Source of the DNA: Symsagittifera roscoffensis
Taxonomy: Eukaryota > Xenacoelomorpha > Acoela > Convolutidae
DNA length: 64,000 nt
Assembly: GCF_963678635.1 (NCBI RefSeq)
Contig: NC_087063.1
Coordinates: 72,625,617-72,689,616, forward strand
Direction: 5' to 3'
The notes under the pieces: model-generated
What the model was told of the DNA's origin: nothing
Seen by the model: the letters and a program-made list of their open reading frames with translations, nothing else
The model's database searches: none
Shown here: one piece after another, positions 44,551 to 57,217 of the stretch
Position numbering within the stretch: position 1 is the stretch's first letter
Layout of the letters: the number at the start of each line of letters is the position of its first letter
Translations under genes and position numbers: made by a program

Positions 44551-45352
44551 AACCCTTTCAAATGCTTGATGACGTTTCAGGTGTCTATTTTGCCCGCTGA
44601 ATTATCATGATTATGCTCTCCTTGCGTCATTTTGTTTTTTTTTCTCGGTTTTTTATTGGTATTTTTATCAAATCAAGTTTTTGTTTTGCTTGAAGTTAAA
44701 TTCGTGAACCATCCACAGAAAAAATGTTTTATTTACAGATAAATTCTGAAATTGAAAGAAGCCTCTATCCTAGTGTTTTTAGTGTTTGGTTTAATAATGA
44801 AATGAGGACAGCATAAAATGCCAGTCATAATTTTGTGTTTGTCAGAAACAAAACGTCAGATTAATTTGAATTAGCTCAGGTAGGTTTTTAAGTAAATCAT
44901 GTTGTTTTAGTGAAACATCTAACTGAAATTCACTTACGAATTACGAACGTGTTGACAAGAATCCTAATTAATTTAGAAAGCCTCATTTTAGGCAACTAAG
45001 GATATCATACAGTTTTTTTTTCATTGTTAGATTATAAAACACGAGTTAAATTGTTGATTTTAAAGTGTTAAGTAGTAAATTGACTAGTTAGTAAAATGTA
45101 TAAAACTAAATTATTTGTTATTTATCGTGAAATCATATCAAATGAGCGTTATCTTTAGTCATGGATAAATGGCAGCATTTATTTTCGGTGGCTGTTGGTA
45201 CAAAACGTTTGATCATTGTTAGTATACTTTTAGAAGATGTAAGTTGGATAGGTAACCTTTATCCGCAACGTAGAAGGACAATCAAACAAACCGTTCAGCA
45301 TTTTACAAAAAAAAATAGAAAAAAAACCTTTGAGTGAAGCTTTTGTCGCTTT

Positions 45353-45795
45353 TTTTGACGGATTTTTTTATATCACTCAAAAGGTATTGTTGTCCTGAGC
45401 TCAAATTTGAAAAGTTATTTTGCCGGTGATCTTTTTTCGTAAAGTTATGGGAGTTTAAAGGTTGCCATTTTATTCAATTTGGGACAATTAACGCGCGATA
45501 TATTTCGCGCTATTAACGCGTAAGCGGAGAGTTAATCCGTCTTTAAATCGTTCCAAATTGGTTGAAAGAAGCGTAATTGCCATAATTATTTTGTTACAAG
45601 GAGCAAAATCTATCCTTTTGTACTTTATATGGCTTGTGGGGGGATGATTTTTATTTGAAAAAATTAAATGTAAAAGAATAAAATGAAAATTTTTTTCTCT
45701 AAAAATTGAAGTTTTTAATGTTATTACTGCTCCATGAAGCTTTAAAAGGCAGTCGGAACATTCAGGGCTTCGCCCTGATACGAGCAGTCTTGGTT
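45353..45795 (+). repeat. Hairpin-ended repeat family copy, 5'-truncated
   Basis: It lacks the 5' hairpin and starts at GACGGATTTTTTTATATC. It has a perfect central ACGCGCGATATATTTCGCGC block and the intact 3' hairpin CAGGGC-TTC-GCCCTG followed by ATACGAGCAGTCTTG. It truncates the third tandem unit. Confidence 0.7.
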
Positions 45796-45899
45796 GTCTT
45801 AAGGGAAACAATCTTCAAAAGTATGTTGACCAAAGTTTTCCAATGTGTCTGCTAGATACTAGCAGAAACTATAAAAAATTAAAATCCAAAACAGTAATT

Positions 45900-47290
45900 G
45901 GTTTAATTGGTGATAATGTATTATGGCAAAAATAATCGATCGATTTCATGCCAAAAATAATGTATTATAATTGAATATATTAGATTTTTTGTTTCAATTT
46001 TTTTTGATGCCATTATAATCAATTCTGTGGTCTGAACTTCAAATCTGTGATGAATTATTTTATCTCAGAAATCTATTATAATCAATAAGCACCCATGGGA
46101 CTTCGTTTTGGGCGGGTTTTGTTGAGCAGCTGATTTTTTGGGGGAGAGGCAAAAGCTCTAGACATTTTATCATCCCGGATTGACCTCCATACAAACGACG
46201 CTTGTCTTGCGTTTTACCTTATTGAAGTTTAGGGAAATCTAAAAGTCTAGGGAAAGTGACAAACTAAAGAGACACTTTTTAAATTAAAAATTATGCGCCG
46301 ATGGCAATTTTTTCAAAAAACAAAAAAATCACAAAAAAAACTTTTTTAAAAAACAAAAAAGGCATTTATTGACAACTTTTGGAGAGGTTTTGAAATTTAA
46401 AGGGGAATTTTGACTGAAATAAAAAAAGCTTTGGGCTCATCGGCCAAAGAAGGTTGTATGAAATAGTACCAACATGGGACCCCTTGGGTGGCATTAGGGT
46501 GGTATCTTTGAGAAAAGGACGTCCGCACCTCGATCCGCTACTGGCCCATGTCCTGGCCTCAAAATATAGCCCCAAAATCCTAAACTTTTTTGAGTCATTA
46601 GAAACCATTATGATTTTTGAAAATGGACTTAATTGGTAGGGTAATTCATGAAATTTACCATTTTTGTTCAAAATTATCTGATTTTCTGTTTAGTGCAGTT
46701 GCTACCTATTAGTTTCATAAATTGTTACATTTCACATCAGAATTTATATTTTTTTACTCTACTTTTTCAGTTCTTCGCAATTTTTTTTACCACAAACGAA
46801 ATTTGCAAAGAGGGTGTTTATGTAATGGTCAAACCTTCTGGGGGTAAATTTTTTCTGGGGGTTAAACTGTAAATTGGGGGGGGGGGGGGTTGGTAAACTT
46901 TTAGTAAACTTGGGTAAAGCATAGCATGCAAGTCAGAAAAGACATGGAACTTAGTAAAACCATTGCATACATTTGCAAGTTTCTTGCAAAATTTGCAAAC
47001 TTTTTGCAAAAACTTTCGAATTAAGTTATAAAAAGAAATTCAACTAAAATCAAACATACTGGAACATAATATGTTTTAATTTCGAAAATAATCAATTTTA
47101 ATGGATTGTCTTGGCAAAAATAATCGATTTCAGACCCAAAAATAATTGAATATAATGGAATATAATGGATTTTTTTGTTTCAATTTTTTTTCAATGCCGA
47201 TATATTTGGTTTCATGGTCTGAATTTTGCATCTTTAATGGACTATAATGGATTATTTTTGTCTCGGAAATGCATTATGTTTGATTAGAAT
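45900..47290. repeat. Diverged direct repeat pair around a gene-free stretch
   Basis: Sequence at about 45905-46120 (with GGCAAAAATAATCGAT, TTTTTTGTTTCAATTTTTTT and a GGGCGGGTTTTG end) recurs at about 47110-47315. Between them are A-rich sequence and a run of G at 46877-46888. No gene is supported. Confidence 0.5.
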
Positions 47291-47327
47291 AATTGAGCGC
47301 TGGGTTCGGGTGGGTTTTTTTTTGAGA

Positions 47328-47527
47328 NNNNNNNNNNNNNNNNNNNNNNNNNNNNNNNNNNNNNNNNNNNNNNNNNNNNNNNNNNNNNNNNNNNNNNNNN
47401 NNNNNNNNNNNNNNNNNNNNNNNNNNNNNNNNNNNNNNNNNNNNNNNNNNNNNNNNNNNNNNNNNNNNNNNNNNNNNNNNNNNNNNNNNNNNNNNNNNNN
47501 NNNNNNNNNNNNNNNNNNNNNNNNNNN
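47328..47527. other. Assembly gap (200 N)
   Basis: Two hundred unknown bases. The sequence just right of the gap repeats sequence at 49849-50110, so the gap may hide a collapsed repeat. Confidence 1.
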
Positions 47528-48972
47528 TTTGTTTAGTAGCTCTTTATAAGATCAAGTGAAGACCTCTCAAAACCTGTGAAGTTGATGATCTAATGAATCA
47601 AAGGCTTTCTATTAGTGCGGCTGTTACAGTTTTATCTAAATCATTTTTAGGTTGAATTGTTTCATTCAAGTATATTATGGTTGAATACTTTTTCCTAAAA
47701 CCAAATTGAGTTGGAGCAGGAATCTTATTTCGAATAAGATATTCCGTAATTTGAATTTGAATTTCTATTGTTTTTTCAAATAATTTCGACATGACCGGAA
47801 AAGGTAAGATTGGTATCTAATAATCTACCTAGTGGATCTATTTAGTAACAAAAGGGAAAGAAAAAGAGTTTTTTTAACGTTACCGGAGTGGGGAATACCT
47901 CATGAAAATTTGGTGGGAAAAAAAATTCGCCAAGCTTACTGAAACTGCAATTTAGCAGGTTCGCAATTTTTAAAGCTCTCCTACGTTATCATTGTTTTTC
48001 AATTCTTTGATAAGGTCCCACTTAGACCTTACGAGTGACGCTGAGTCAATTAACTATTTTTTAATTTTTCCAAAGAAATTTTTTAGCGTTTACTTGAAGG
48101 CGTTTTCATTTCTTGGACTTTGTTGAAGCTCATAGAGCTCAAGTTAGTTTCTTTTTTCGAGTTCAGGTATTTGTTTTTTTTGATGCTCATTTAGATGCCA
48201 GGGAAAACAAAGGTTTGTCATGACGTATCAAAAACTGGTTCATTGGAGCATGCATTTTGATAATGCAGCTAATGGTTTTTTTCGAAATCCAAATACTTAG
48301 TACTGGGACTCGTATGCGATTCAAAAACGACATTTTGTTTGTTCATATCCTCTTCGCCTTTCTTTGCCATCAATGCTTTTTAACAAAAACAAATTTTATC
48401 TTGGTTGTCTATTTTCTGTTTTAATGTCTTCAAAAGTAGCAAAAGCGCGAAATTGGTCACTTTGTATTGGGCAATCAGAGACATGGGATGACTTTAAGGG
48501 CAAACCTTTATCAGCTAAACTGTAGTCAATTAGAGTTATGTTGCTGTCGCCGCAGCGAGTAGGAAGTGACTTATTGAGCACTTCAAACTCGTACGGGCAT
48601 ATTCTGGTTTCTAAAGTCTGTTTATCTGATTGGTTTAAAGAATTTAACTTAAGCTCTCCCATAATGATTGTTTTTGATTTCAAAACTGATGTAGGTTCAA
48701 TCGGTTTTGCATGATTTTCAATGAAGGTTCTGTACTTTTTTTGTATGATAAATCAAATAAAAGGGGCTACTTGATCAATTTGTTGTTTACTTCGATCCAT
48801 AAAAATTCAAACTTTGAATTCATTGGGATTAGATCATCTCTCAATCTCATTTTGAAAGATTTCGCAACTAGAAATAGAAGATCTGCACCTTTCGATCTTT
48901 TCCTATCTCGACGCACTGCCTGAAAACTGTTTTCGTTTTTAGGATTAAGAATTTTTGAAGTTTCTTTATCAA
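47528..48972 (-). pseudogene. LINE fragment: endonuclease end to RT start
   Basis: Minus-strand relic of a non-LTR retrotransposon ORF2. From 48972 downward it reads part of an APE-type endonuclease (RLRDDLIPMNSKF near 48830; a GELKLN in place of GDFN near 48650; an S-D position near the endonuclease end at about 48450). A decayed linker follows, then the RT start with SKLFEKTIEIQI and APTQFGFRKKYST (about 47690-47790). Many stops and shifts. The downstream RT is lost in the gap. It resembles the Jockey/CR1/L2 group; the clade is not certain. Confidence 0.7.
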
Positions 48973-48989
48973 TTATCTCTAGATTGCTC

Positions 48990-49250
48990 GATGAAATATT
49001 GACTGGTTAGTCTGTAGCTATCCATCCGTATTTTGGATCATTTTAATTTAGTTTTTTTTTATTGCTGAGGAGTTTACTAGTTGTTATAACTATACTTCCT
49101 CTCCGTCAATCATTAGATCAACCGATTGTTTGTGATTCACCTTGCTCCCGATCCATTTCATCATACGGCATGATGTGCTTATCGAGATGGAGTTTCTCGT
49201 CACCTTTGATGATTTGCCATTAATGATTGATAGTTATTTCTTCTAAACCT
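48990..49250. repeat. Fragment of unit U inside the LINE cluster
   Basis: It matches 55870-56120 in unit U1, including CGATTGTTTGTGATTCACC and TTTGATGATTTGCCATTAAT, with a small internal deletion. It lies between two LINE pieces. Confidence 0.65.
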
Positions 49251-49252
49251 AC

Positions 49253-50283
49253 CAAGTCTGCGCTTTTCAAGTGTTATGATAAATATTTGACCGATTTTCG
49301 CAAGGAACTTTGCTATGTTTTGTAGATCACTTTGTAGATGACCAGGATATTGATTAGCTTGGTTCTCAGTTTGCTGGGTAAAGAGTCTCTGACAGTAAGT
49401 ACGGATTTTGATACCCTGTGCCATTTGCAAGAGTAACTTTTCGACATGTTTTTGATATATCAGATTGTTGTCAAAAATTACATTTAAAATTTTTTTTCTT
49501 TCTTCGAAAGCTGACCATCAAAATGGAGCTCAGTTTTTGAATTCTTTTCTTAAGCAAAACCAAAAATTCTGTTTTGTCCAAGTTAAATTTCAGATTAAGT
49601 AATCAAAAGTAATGGAATAAATTTTTAGCTGATTTTTCATGTTTTCTTTTGCCTAGCTCGAGGTTTTTTCCAATCGGGAAGAAAATTGCTTCAATTGCGT
49701 ATTGTATAATCTGGCAATTTGAGGTGTTTTTCGTGTCTTTAACTTTTAGGTTAAGAGGATGAGGACCTAGAATATTTCCTTGCGACACGCTTTTACTTAA
49801 TACAATCCAATCGGATTCAGCATCTGTTATCAAAACTTTTTGATACCTATTTGTTTAGTAGCTCTTTATAAGATCAAGTGAAGACCTCTCAAAACCTGTG
49901 AAGTTGATGATCTAATGAATCAAAGGCTTTCTATTAGTGCGGCTGTTACAGTTTTATCTAAATCATTTTTAGGTTGAATTGTTTCATTCAAGTATATTAT
50001 GGTTGAATACTTTTTCCTAAAACCAAATTGAGTTGGAGCAGGAATCTTATTTCGAATAAGATATTCCGTAATTTGAATTTCTATTGTTTTTTCAAATAAT
50101 TTCGACCTGACCGGAAAAAGTAATATTGGTCTGTAATTTAGTTGATCTAATAATCTACCTAGTGGATCTGGATCTATTTAGTAACAAAACGGAAAGAAAA
50201 AGAGTTTTTTTAACGTTACCGGAGTGGGGAATACCTCATGAAAACTTGGTGGGAAAACAAATTCGGCAACCTTCCTGAAATCG
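49253..50283 (-). pseudogene. LINE fragment: reverse transcriptase
   Basis: Minus-strand RT relic. Motifs in order from 50280 downward: NYRPI (about 50140), SKLFEKTIEIQI, APTQFGFRKKYST, then SQGNILGP (about 49780) in place of the usual PQGSILGP. The YADD-like site is degraded to YAIE (about 49700). FNLDKTEFLV follows near 49580. The catalytic aspartates are not intact, so it is inactive. At 50283 the LINE similarity stops and the 263-bp repeat begins. Confidence 0.75.
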
Positions 50284-50294
50284 CAATTAAGCAG

Positions 50295-50510
50295 GTTGTA
50301 TGATCTTTTTATCAATTCTCTCGTATGATCCAATACAAAAGTTCTTCCATTGTCAGGTTGAAGGTTCATGTGGCAACTATGCCATAAGACCGAATGCATG
50401 GTCAATTGGTCACAAGTCTCGTTGGGTGTGGCTGTTTGGCAAGGAACTTTTTCGATATGTCAAAGAAACCATAAACTTGCAAAAGGATTACTTTGTTAGC
50501 TGAGTTTGTT
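50295..50510. repeat. 263-bp repeat, single diverged copy
   Basis: It aligns with the array at 60511-62597, from GTATGATCTTTTTATCAATT to GCTGAGTTTGTT, with many substitutions. It forms the left border of unit U1. Confidence 0.7.
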
Positions 50511-51345
50511 CATAAAAATTTACTGGTGGCCCATCTCATTAAAGTCGCAGTTTTCAGTTGAATGCAAAAGAAAACTTTAAATTTCTGGGCTCTTTTGCGC
50601 ACACTACTCCTCTACTTCTTACGCACACTACTTTACTCAAGATGCCGTTCTGATTCTCAAGCTCCCATTTAGTACTCATATTTTAGTAGAAAGACCGTTA
50701 TCTGAAGGGCTTTTCGAGACTGCTATCACTTCCCTCCCCACTATCCTAGTCTCTATTCAATTTATAAATAATTGATGAGGGGTTTACTTGTAGCTCTCTG
50801 TTCTGGTGTGTTAATTTGGTTTGTGCTAGATTTGTGTTCAGACTATTCATGAGAATTACACTCATAACAGAATTTTTGGAGTCTGTTACTTCCGATTTCT
50901 CGGACAAAATTTTTTATCTGTTATGTTTTACAATATCTCCAATTACTTGAACTCATTTTTCTGTCCAGTATCTCTACTGTTTTTCAAAGGATATTCTTTT
51001 TTTCCTTCAAAGTTGTCCTATCTTTTCTGTTGTCTGGCAAGCTGCTAACGTTCAATTTTCAGGCACTCAGTCTAAGTCAAATTTAGATATCTTTTTTCAT
51101 GTTTCCTTTCAATGCGTGTTTTCCTGATTTTTTGGGTTCATGCCCTTGACGCATCAACGTTGAGTCTTTTGGACACTTTGATTCGCATTTATCTAGAGGT
51201 CGCAAGCACGCTGGATCTACCTTTGCAGTGTTTTCCCCCATTATTCAATAGAGTACCTTGATGACTTCACGGTTTCTCGTACTATTTCTGAGTTGAATAG
51301 TACTCCCTCCTTCCTGGCGAGTAGCGTCACTTTTTTCTCCTCCAT

Positions 51346-52869
51346 AGGTAGCTCTCGATGATCTTCAATCGGGCTTCCTGTCTTTTTCAGCAAATAAATC
51401 AAGGTTAGATTGTCGTAGAATTTCTTGTCGATGAAGGATAATTCATCTCTTATCTCGGGCCTCTCTGCCTTTTTTTCTTGTTTTCCATGGAAATCTGACT
51501 TCTATTCTAGCACAATTTGTCTGTTTTCTGATATTTATCAGTTGTTTGAAGTTTTTTTCAAGTGTTGTAGACATCCAGACGCATAAAATGTCTCCCTTTG
51601 TAGCGTTGTTTCATGGAGTATAACTTAATAGTATATATCCAATAGGACAAAACTTTGAAGGGCTAGCTAACCAGGTATGCTGCGCACTTCTCTAGAATTG
51701 AAACAAAAGCAAACTTCTCAGCTTTTGGAGCACCTTTTTCATTTCTGTAACGCTGAAAACTTTACTCTCTTTTGCTATAGGTCTCAGGACTGTTTTCCTA
51801 TTCCAGTGTTGCTCTCGATGTAGGATACCCAAGAAAGCTACCACTGATTCATCAGTTTAGAGAACGTGTATGCCAGTTTCAGTTGGCATTCTTTATAGTG
51901 GTACTTTGCTTAATTTTTGATTCTCTGGAGTCCTCTTTTCGCTCCGTAGTTCCACGTGAACTTTTCGTCCATATGCTTCATCAATTGTTGCTTTATGGAT
52001 ACTTTATCAAGTGAACCCTGGATGAATTTGCGGTTTTGGTTCGCAAAGCCGAAAAAAATCATCAATTGATTATCCACATTTGGGTCATTTCCATTTCAAG
52101 ACTGCTTATACTGCATCTGGATCTGGTCAAAATCCATACTTATGCACCGTCATGTCTAAATTTTTTATCGAGTTCTTTGTAAATTTGTTTTGACACTCTG
52201 TAACAGCTCTAATTTTGCATGCAAACGCATCCAGACGTTCGATTTGATCCTCGATTGATCTTGTTGCTATTGAAATTTCATTCCCTTGGCAAATTATTGG
52301 CTTTGTGCCTGAAAAGGATGATCATTTTTCAATTTAGTACGTCCTTGATAGGTTCAAGCTGTTCGTCCTAACATTTCTCACCTAGATGTTCTACTTCTTT
52401 TAGTACCGGTTTATCCCTGTCCATTTTTTTGGAGTTGTTCTGTGAGAAAAAACCGATTAGCTCGAAAGGAATTATCCGTCTCAGACTTACTTGATTTTTC
52501 ATGAATTGAGATTTCATGGCGAAATTTACTGTTGTTGGGACGGTTTATAATAAACATCTTGTCGCTGTAATTTGGAAAATTATAAACTTCATGCTGCTTA
52601 ATATTTTCTATCATTTCGTTCGTCTATGAGTCGTCAATGGTGTATCAAGAGTACTCAACGAGACACTGAATGCTCTCGTATTCTTTAATCTCAGAGTAGT
52701 ACCAGTACTCTTTCGGTACTCTTAGAACAAAGCCTGCAGAACTCACGCAAATGTTGCCCTTAGTGAGTGAGAAGAACTTTCCTAAAAAAGCAAAACTTTG
52801 GAGTTTTACAATTTTCATTATCACAATAGCAGTGTCTTGATCAAGTTCACTAGATTTGTTTTGCGACCC
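51346..52869 (-). other. Decayed interior of U1, possible coding relic
   Basis: No intact gene. Several minus-strand stretches read like decayed protein, for instance SIEDQIERLDAFACKIRAV near 52250 and a short ORF at 52411-52614, but stops are frequent and no motif fixes a family. Orientation agrees with the protease-like relic next to it. Confidence 0.35.
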
Positions 52870-53463
52870 TGAAGATCGAATTGCTGAGGTTGATTGTCAT
52901 GTCGAACTTCCATGGAAGTTTTTCCCAAGATGAATTAAAATGAGATTCCTACAACCATGAAGCTTATCCGTTGCTTCCTTCATCGATTTTCTGTTCTAGC
53001 ATGGGTAATCTATCCAGAAGTCGATTAAGTGTTTTTTTTGCATCTCTTTTTGGACAATCATTTTACACTCAAGGCTGTTCCAGCCAGTATCTACTAAGCA
53101 AATTAACAAAATATTTGTTCCGATGATGTTCAGCACATGAACAGATATGCCTGCTTATTTCCCCACGTGCATATCGTCTTCCTCGAGAATCGAGCAGTAT
53201 CCAATTACTCTCATCTTTAGCTCACCCAGCTGTACGAAGATCTGGTCTTCTAGGTCGTCATCACAGGTTACCCTAGTTTTGGTGTAGAAGGTATATCCAT
53301 CTATGATTAATACTGCTTCATATGGGCTATAGGCCCCAGTGTATGTGCCATTGATCATCACTGTTTTAACTCCTCTCATTGAAAATAGTGCATTTATTGC
53401 TTTTGGCGGATCATAAGGGCTTAATGATCTCAGGCACTTGGTATAAACGTCAAAGTGCAACAT
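52870..53463 (-). pseudogene. Retropepsin-like relic
   Basis: A 102-codon ORF (53155-53463) contains two similar blocks, VMINGTYTGAYSPYEAVLI and the following FYTKTRVTCDDDLEDQIF. After a TAA it continues in the same frame to LLICLVDTGWNSLE (D-T-G at 53083-53091), then a stop at the end of that segment. A hydrophobic run before D-T-G is typical of retroviral-type aspartic proteases. That would make U1 a retroelement, but no reverse transcriptase was found beside it, and the D-T-G match alone is weak. Confidence 0.35.
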
Positions 53464-53519
53464 TGTCTGATCACTAGTTTCGCGAAGATTTCACGTTTTT
53501 TATTGCGTCCGCTGCTGCT

Positions 53520-54120
53520 TTGATCAGCTTGGTTCTCAGTTTGTTGGTACAGAGTCTCTGACAGTAAATACGGATTATGATATTTTCACCACTTCAACCT
53601 CGTACGGGCATATTCTGGTTTTCAAAATCGGTTAATCTGATTGGGTTAATGAATTTAACTTGAGGTTACCCATCATGTTTATATTTTCTTTCAACACTGA
53701 TGCAAGGTCAATCAGTTTTGCATAATTTTTAATAAAGATTTTGTAGATTTGATGTATGACAAATCAAAAAAAGGGGCTACTTGATCAATTTGTTTTTTAC
53801 TTCGATCCACAAAAATTCAAACTTTGAATTCATTGGGATTAGATCATCTCTCAACCTCACTTTGAAAGATTTCGCAAGTAGAAATAGAAAACGTGCCCCT
53901 TTTGATCTTTTTCTATCACTGCGCACTACCTGCAAACTGTTTTCGTTATTAGGATTAAGAAGCTTTGAAGTGCCTTTATCATTTAGCCAGCATTCGGTTA
54001 AACCGTATTTACAATTTTTTCCAATATCATTGACTAAATTTTTGGACTGATGTTGTTTGTTTACAATGCTTCTGCAATTCAAATAAATTAGTATTTTATT
54101 CAGCAAATTACACCGTTCAG
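53520..54120 (-). pseudogene. LINE fragment: APE-type endonuclease start
   Basis: Minus-strand ORF 53777-54106 has the order typical of the endonuclease start of LINE ORF2: YLNCRSIVNK, then GLTECWLND, then VVRSDRKRSKGA. It matches the endonuclease piece at 48711-48960. Its low-coordinate side joins a piece resembling the RT end (near 49353-49400), so it is internally deleted. Confidence 0.65.
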
Positions 54121-54441
54121 AAATTTAACAAAAGAGCAAAACTGGATAAAAAACATTTAAAATTACAAAAATACAAGTAACTTCCACGTTACAGTCTCAG
54201 TATTAGATTTGATAGTTGCGATTATTTGGACGATGTCTTTTGAACTTTGGTTGTTAATACAAGTGTGAGCACTTTGTTGGATGTTATCTGGCTGAGTTTC
54301 AAATTGGCGCTGGTAGCGCAGAAAAATTTGGTTAGATTTTAAGGAAGTCCTTGATGCATCTCAGAACCTATTCGAGGTTTTCAAAAGGATCGACAGAAGA
54401 GCATTTCGCAGTTTTTGCAACCCAGTTAGAAGTAAGCTGGT

Positions 54442-54804
54442 TTAGATGTAAGTTGTGATAGTCAAGTTGGTGTAGTGCTTATTATCGAGAAAAATTGGAG
54501 CTTTGAGAATAATTCTGTTTACTTTCAACTCGACAAATTTCCCGCCTTCCAAGGTTAACTTGTGTACAATACTGTTACCCAAAAGCAAATTGTTTTGCCC
54601 TTCTTTGAAATCAAATGCAGAAAACTCTCTCAACATTTCAACCCACAAAACCTCAGATGAAGACAAGGTTTCCAGAGAAAGCGTTTTTGATCCATCTTTG
54701 CACATCGCCGCTTCTGACTTCTTACTCAGCTTGCCGACCACCTCTTGGGCAAAGGCGTCCTTTTCTTTAAGGTTGTAGGCCACTTCTTTCTCATTGGTTT
54801 CCAA
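54442..54804 (-). pseudogene. Unknown ORF of unit U, truncated copy in U1
   Basis: It starts with METNEKEVAYNLKEKDAF and matches the 148-codon ORFs of U2 and U3 for about the first 100 residues. It then diverges at the 3.1-kb U1-specific segment and ends after 120 residues. Differences from U2 are a few amino-acid changes. Unknown family. Confidence 0.4.
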
Positions 54805-55849
54805 TCATCAAAGAAAGAAGGAATTTGAGAAAATAGTTGAATATGATGAGACTGATAGGCAATTTTTATTCATCAGCACATGAGAATGATGTCCTGAATA
54901 GGAATAAGATAGTCATTCTTTGCCAGTCAAAGCTGTGAACGACAGTTTTTTTTGTATTGAACAAATTTACTGTTATGTTCCTACCTCATATGTCTGAAAA
55001 GAGACAGAAAGCAAGACTTTCAACGACTTTTTTATAATAAGGTCATCACAACAATTATGTATAAAATAAATAGGTAAAAATATTTAAGTCGATATATGTA
55101 TGCATCTATAAAATCTAACACAAACTCAAAATACTTTTGATTCATGTGTCGTTGGAACACGCTCAATTCACGCTTGCCAGCTCTCAGGCGATACTCAAAT
55201 ATAACTTCTTGTGAAGGTGTACAGTTAATTCTGTCTCCTCAAAGATTATATGCAGGATATCTAGAGTTCTCCCGCGCGGGTTCAATCTGCCTCTGTTTGG
55301 TTCATCGATCACTTTTGATACATCTTTCACACTTCTTTTGATCAAAAACTTCAAACGGATCAAGACTAGCTTTACGTGTTGCGGATCTGCAATGTTTTTG
55401 TCACTATTTCTTCTTACTGAAGGTAAATATATTTACCAGCAGCCTGTGACAGTCTCTGAGGAAATACAGCAAATCCACCCTATCACGGTCTCTGTCTAGT
55501 TGAAAACTCCGCGTACTGGTATTCCCGACGGAAGTCTGCTTCAAGTTTTGTCTTTAAGCTGGTGTCCTCAGTTTTGCAAATTGAGCTCGTCCTGTCAGAC
55601 AACATAAGTCACACAACGTAATCATGGTGCTTTCAAATGTTTGTTGCATTTTTCGAAGGTCCTACTAATGAAAAGTTTTTCTCCAGTTTCTTTCCCTTCC
55701 AGACCACTTGCATCTCCAATCTTCTTGAACTGCTTCATTGTTTATCTAATATTTTTCGGTTTGGATAAATCCTATCCGCGTTCCCTGGACCAAAAGTTTT
55801 TATCGACGTTCAAGTCAATGGCGCTATCTCTAGAAAGCTCCATAAAATT

Positions 55850-56500
55850 TTGAGTGGGGTTCATAGCTATCCATCCAAATTTTGGATCCTTTTACTTTTT
55901 TTTTCTACTTTATGTGGTGTTTACTAGTTGTACTTCCTCGCCGTCATTCAACCACTCTAAAATTCTCAAATTAGATCAACCGATTGTTTGTGATTCACCT
56001 TGCTCCCGATCCATTTCATCATCCGGCATGCTGTGCTTATCGTGATGGAGTTTCTCGTTACCTTTGATGATTTGCCATTAATGATCAATAGTTATTTCTT
56101 CTAAACCTACCAAGTTTGTGCTCAGTTCTTCTGAATTTGTAGCCTCTACTCTGAAGTCGTTCCCTTATCTTTTGTTTGCCAAGCTTGTTTTGTTTTGCGC
56201 GACAATCATAGTTTTCATTCTAAGTGGCTTGTCCGGTTCCAACAATTGCCCTCAGATTTCATGTTCATCTCGTTCTCGCTGAAGCTGGAGGGTTCTTTGA
56301 TGTCGTTATTCTCTCTTGTTCCTTTCTCATTGACCTTGGAGAAGGGTTCTACTATAAGACACTCTAGAACTTCCATATCCCGTAGTATACACCAGTCCAC
56401 TGGCGATGCGACGTGTGGTTTAAGGTTTTCATGTTCTCGTTTTGTTCGCAAGCGATTGAATGTCTGTTGTTGATATACCTCAGTGAATTCGAAAATTCCC
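55850..56500. other. Unit U middle part with a 78-codon minus-strand ORF
   Basis: The minus-strand frame at 56215-56451 contains PVDWCILRDMEVLECLIVE and has an identical partner at 59756-59992 except for one residue. Because the whole unit is nearly identical, this is not evidence of selection. No family recognised. Confidence 0.3.
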
Positions 56501-56970
56501 CTGCTTTTTTAGTGCAGTTTTCTTGTTCTTTTTGGTTTAATTATAATTTTGAATCTCCTAAAAAACTGTCCCACTGCGTATAGTTTTGCCCCTCGGACTT
56601 TTTGATTGTAATTTTTCCACTGAGATATCTGTGCTTGATCGTTTTTCTGTCTGCACAGATAGTTTAGTTTTTGCTGTGTTTGAAATGCATCTCTTACGTA
56701 GTCTTGGGGTTAAGTTTTTTTTTTACTTCTATGCTGGGTAGAAAAACCTCAATGACAGTGCTGTTTATTTTTAGGTCAAAATTGTGAAGGGATTGATACC
56801 AGTAATCGAGTGTTACCTGCTGTTGTATGCCCCCAACATCTTATGGCAAAAATTTATCTCAAGCGGTCAGGTACCCAGAACAGCATACCCTTTGCCTGTT
56901 CACTAAAAACGACTTATGTCTTTCTTCTACTCTTTTATTTTTCTACCAGTCTCAATTTATAATTTTTATT

Positions 56971-57217
56971 TGCGGATGATGAGTCGTTGAGCGAGCTTGC
57001 GGTATGTATGATCTTTTTATCAATTTTCTCGTTAGATCGGTTAAAAAAAATTTTCCATAGTCAGATTGAAAGTTCATGTGGCAAATATGCCATGAGACCC
57101 AAAGTGTGATCATATGGTCACAAGTCTCTTTAAGTGTGGCTCTTTGGCAAGGCACTTTTTCCATATTTTAAAGAAATCAGAAATGATCACAGGGATTTCA
57201 TTGTATGCTGAGTTTGT
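56971..57217. repeat. 263-bp repeat, single copy between U1 and U2
   Basis: It begins TGCGGATGATGAGTCG and ends GCTGAGTTTGTT. It is close to the array copies and serves as shared border of U1 and U2. Confidence 0.85.

Larger units (their letters stand above)
42534..45335. repeat. Tandem unit B (2.80-kb), uninterrupted copy
   Basis: GAAGCTTTTGTCGC marks unit starts at 20867, 42534 and 45336. The period is 2802 bp here and about 2834 bp for unit A after removing the LTR element. A third unit begins at 45336 but is replaced within about 20 bases by a hairpin-ended repeat. Bases 42624-42627 (TAAA) are the empty counterpart of the LTR insertion site. No gene is supported in the unit. Confidence 0.8.
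50511..56970. repeat. Unit U1, long version (about 6.5 kb)
   Basis: Bases 50511-51345 match 57218-58028, and 54490-56970 match 58030-60510 at very high identity. The 3.1 kb between (51346-54489) is absent from U2 and U3. It is bordered by single 263-bp repeat copies on both sides. Confidence 0.8.

Noticed and set aside
47247-47549. Open frame through the run of N
   Set aside because: Product of unknown bases; no real sequence.
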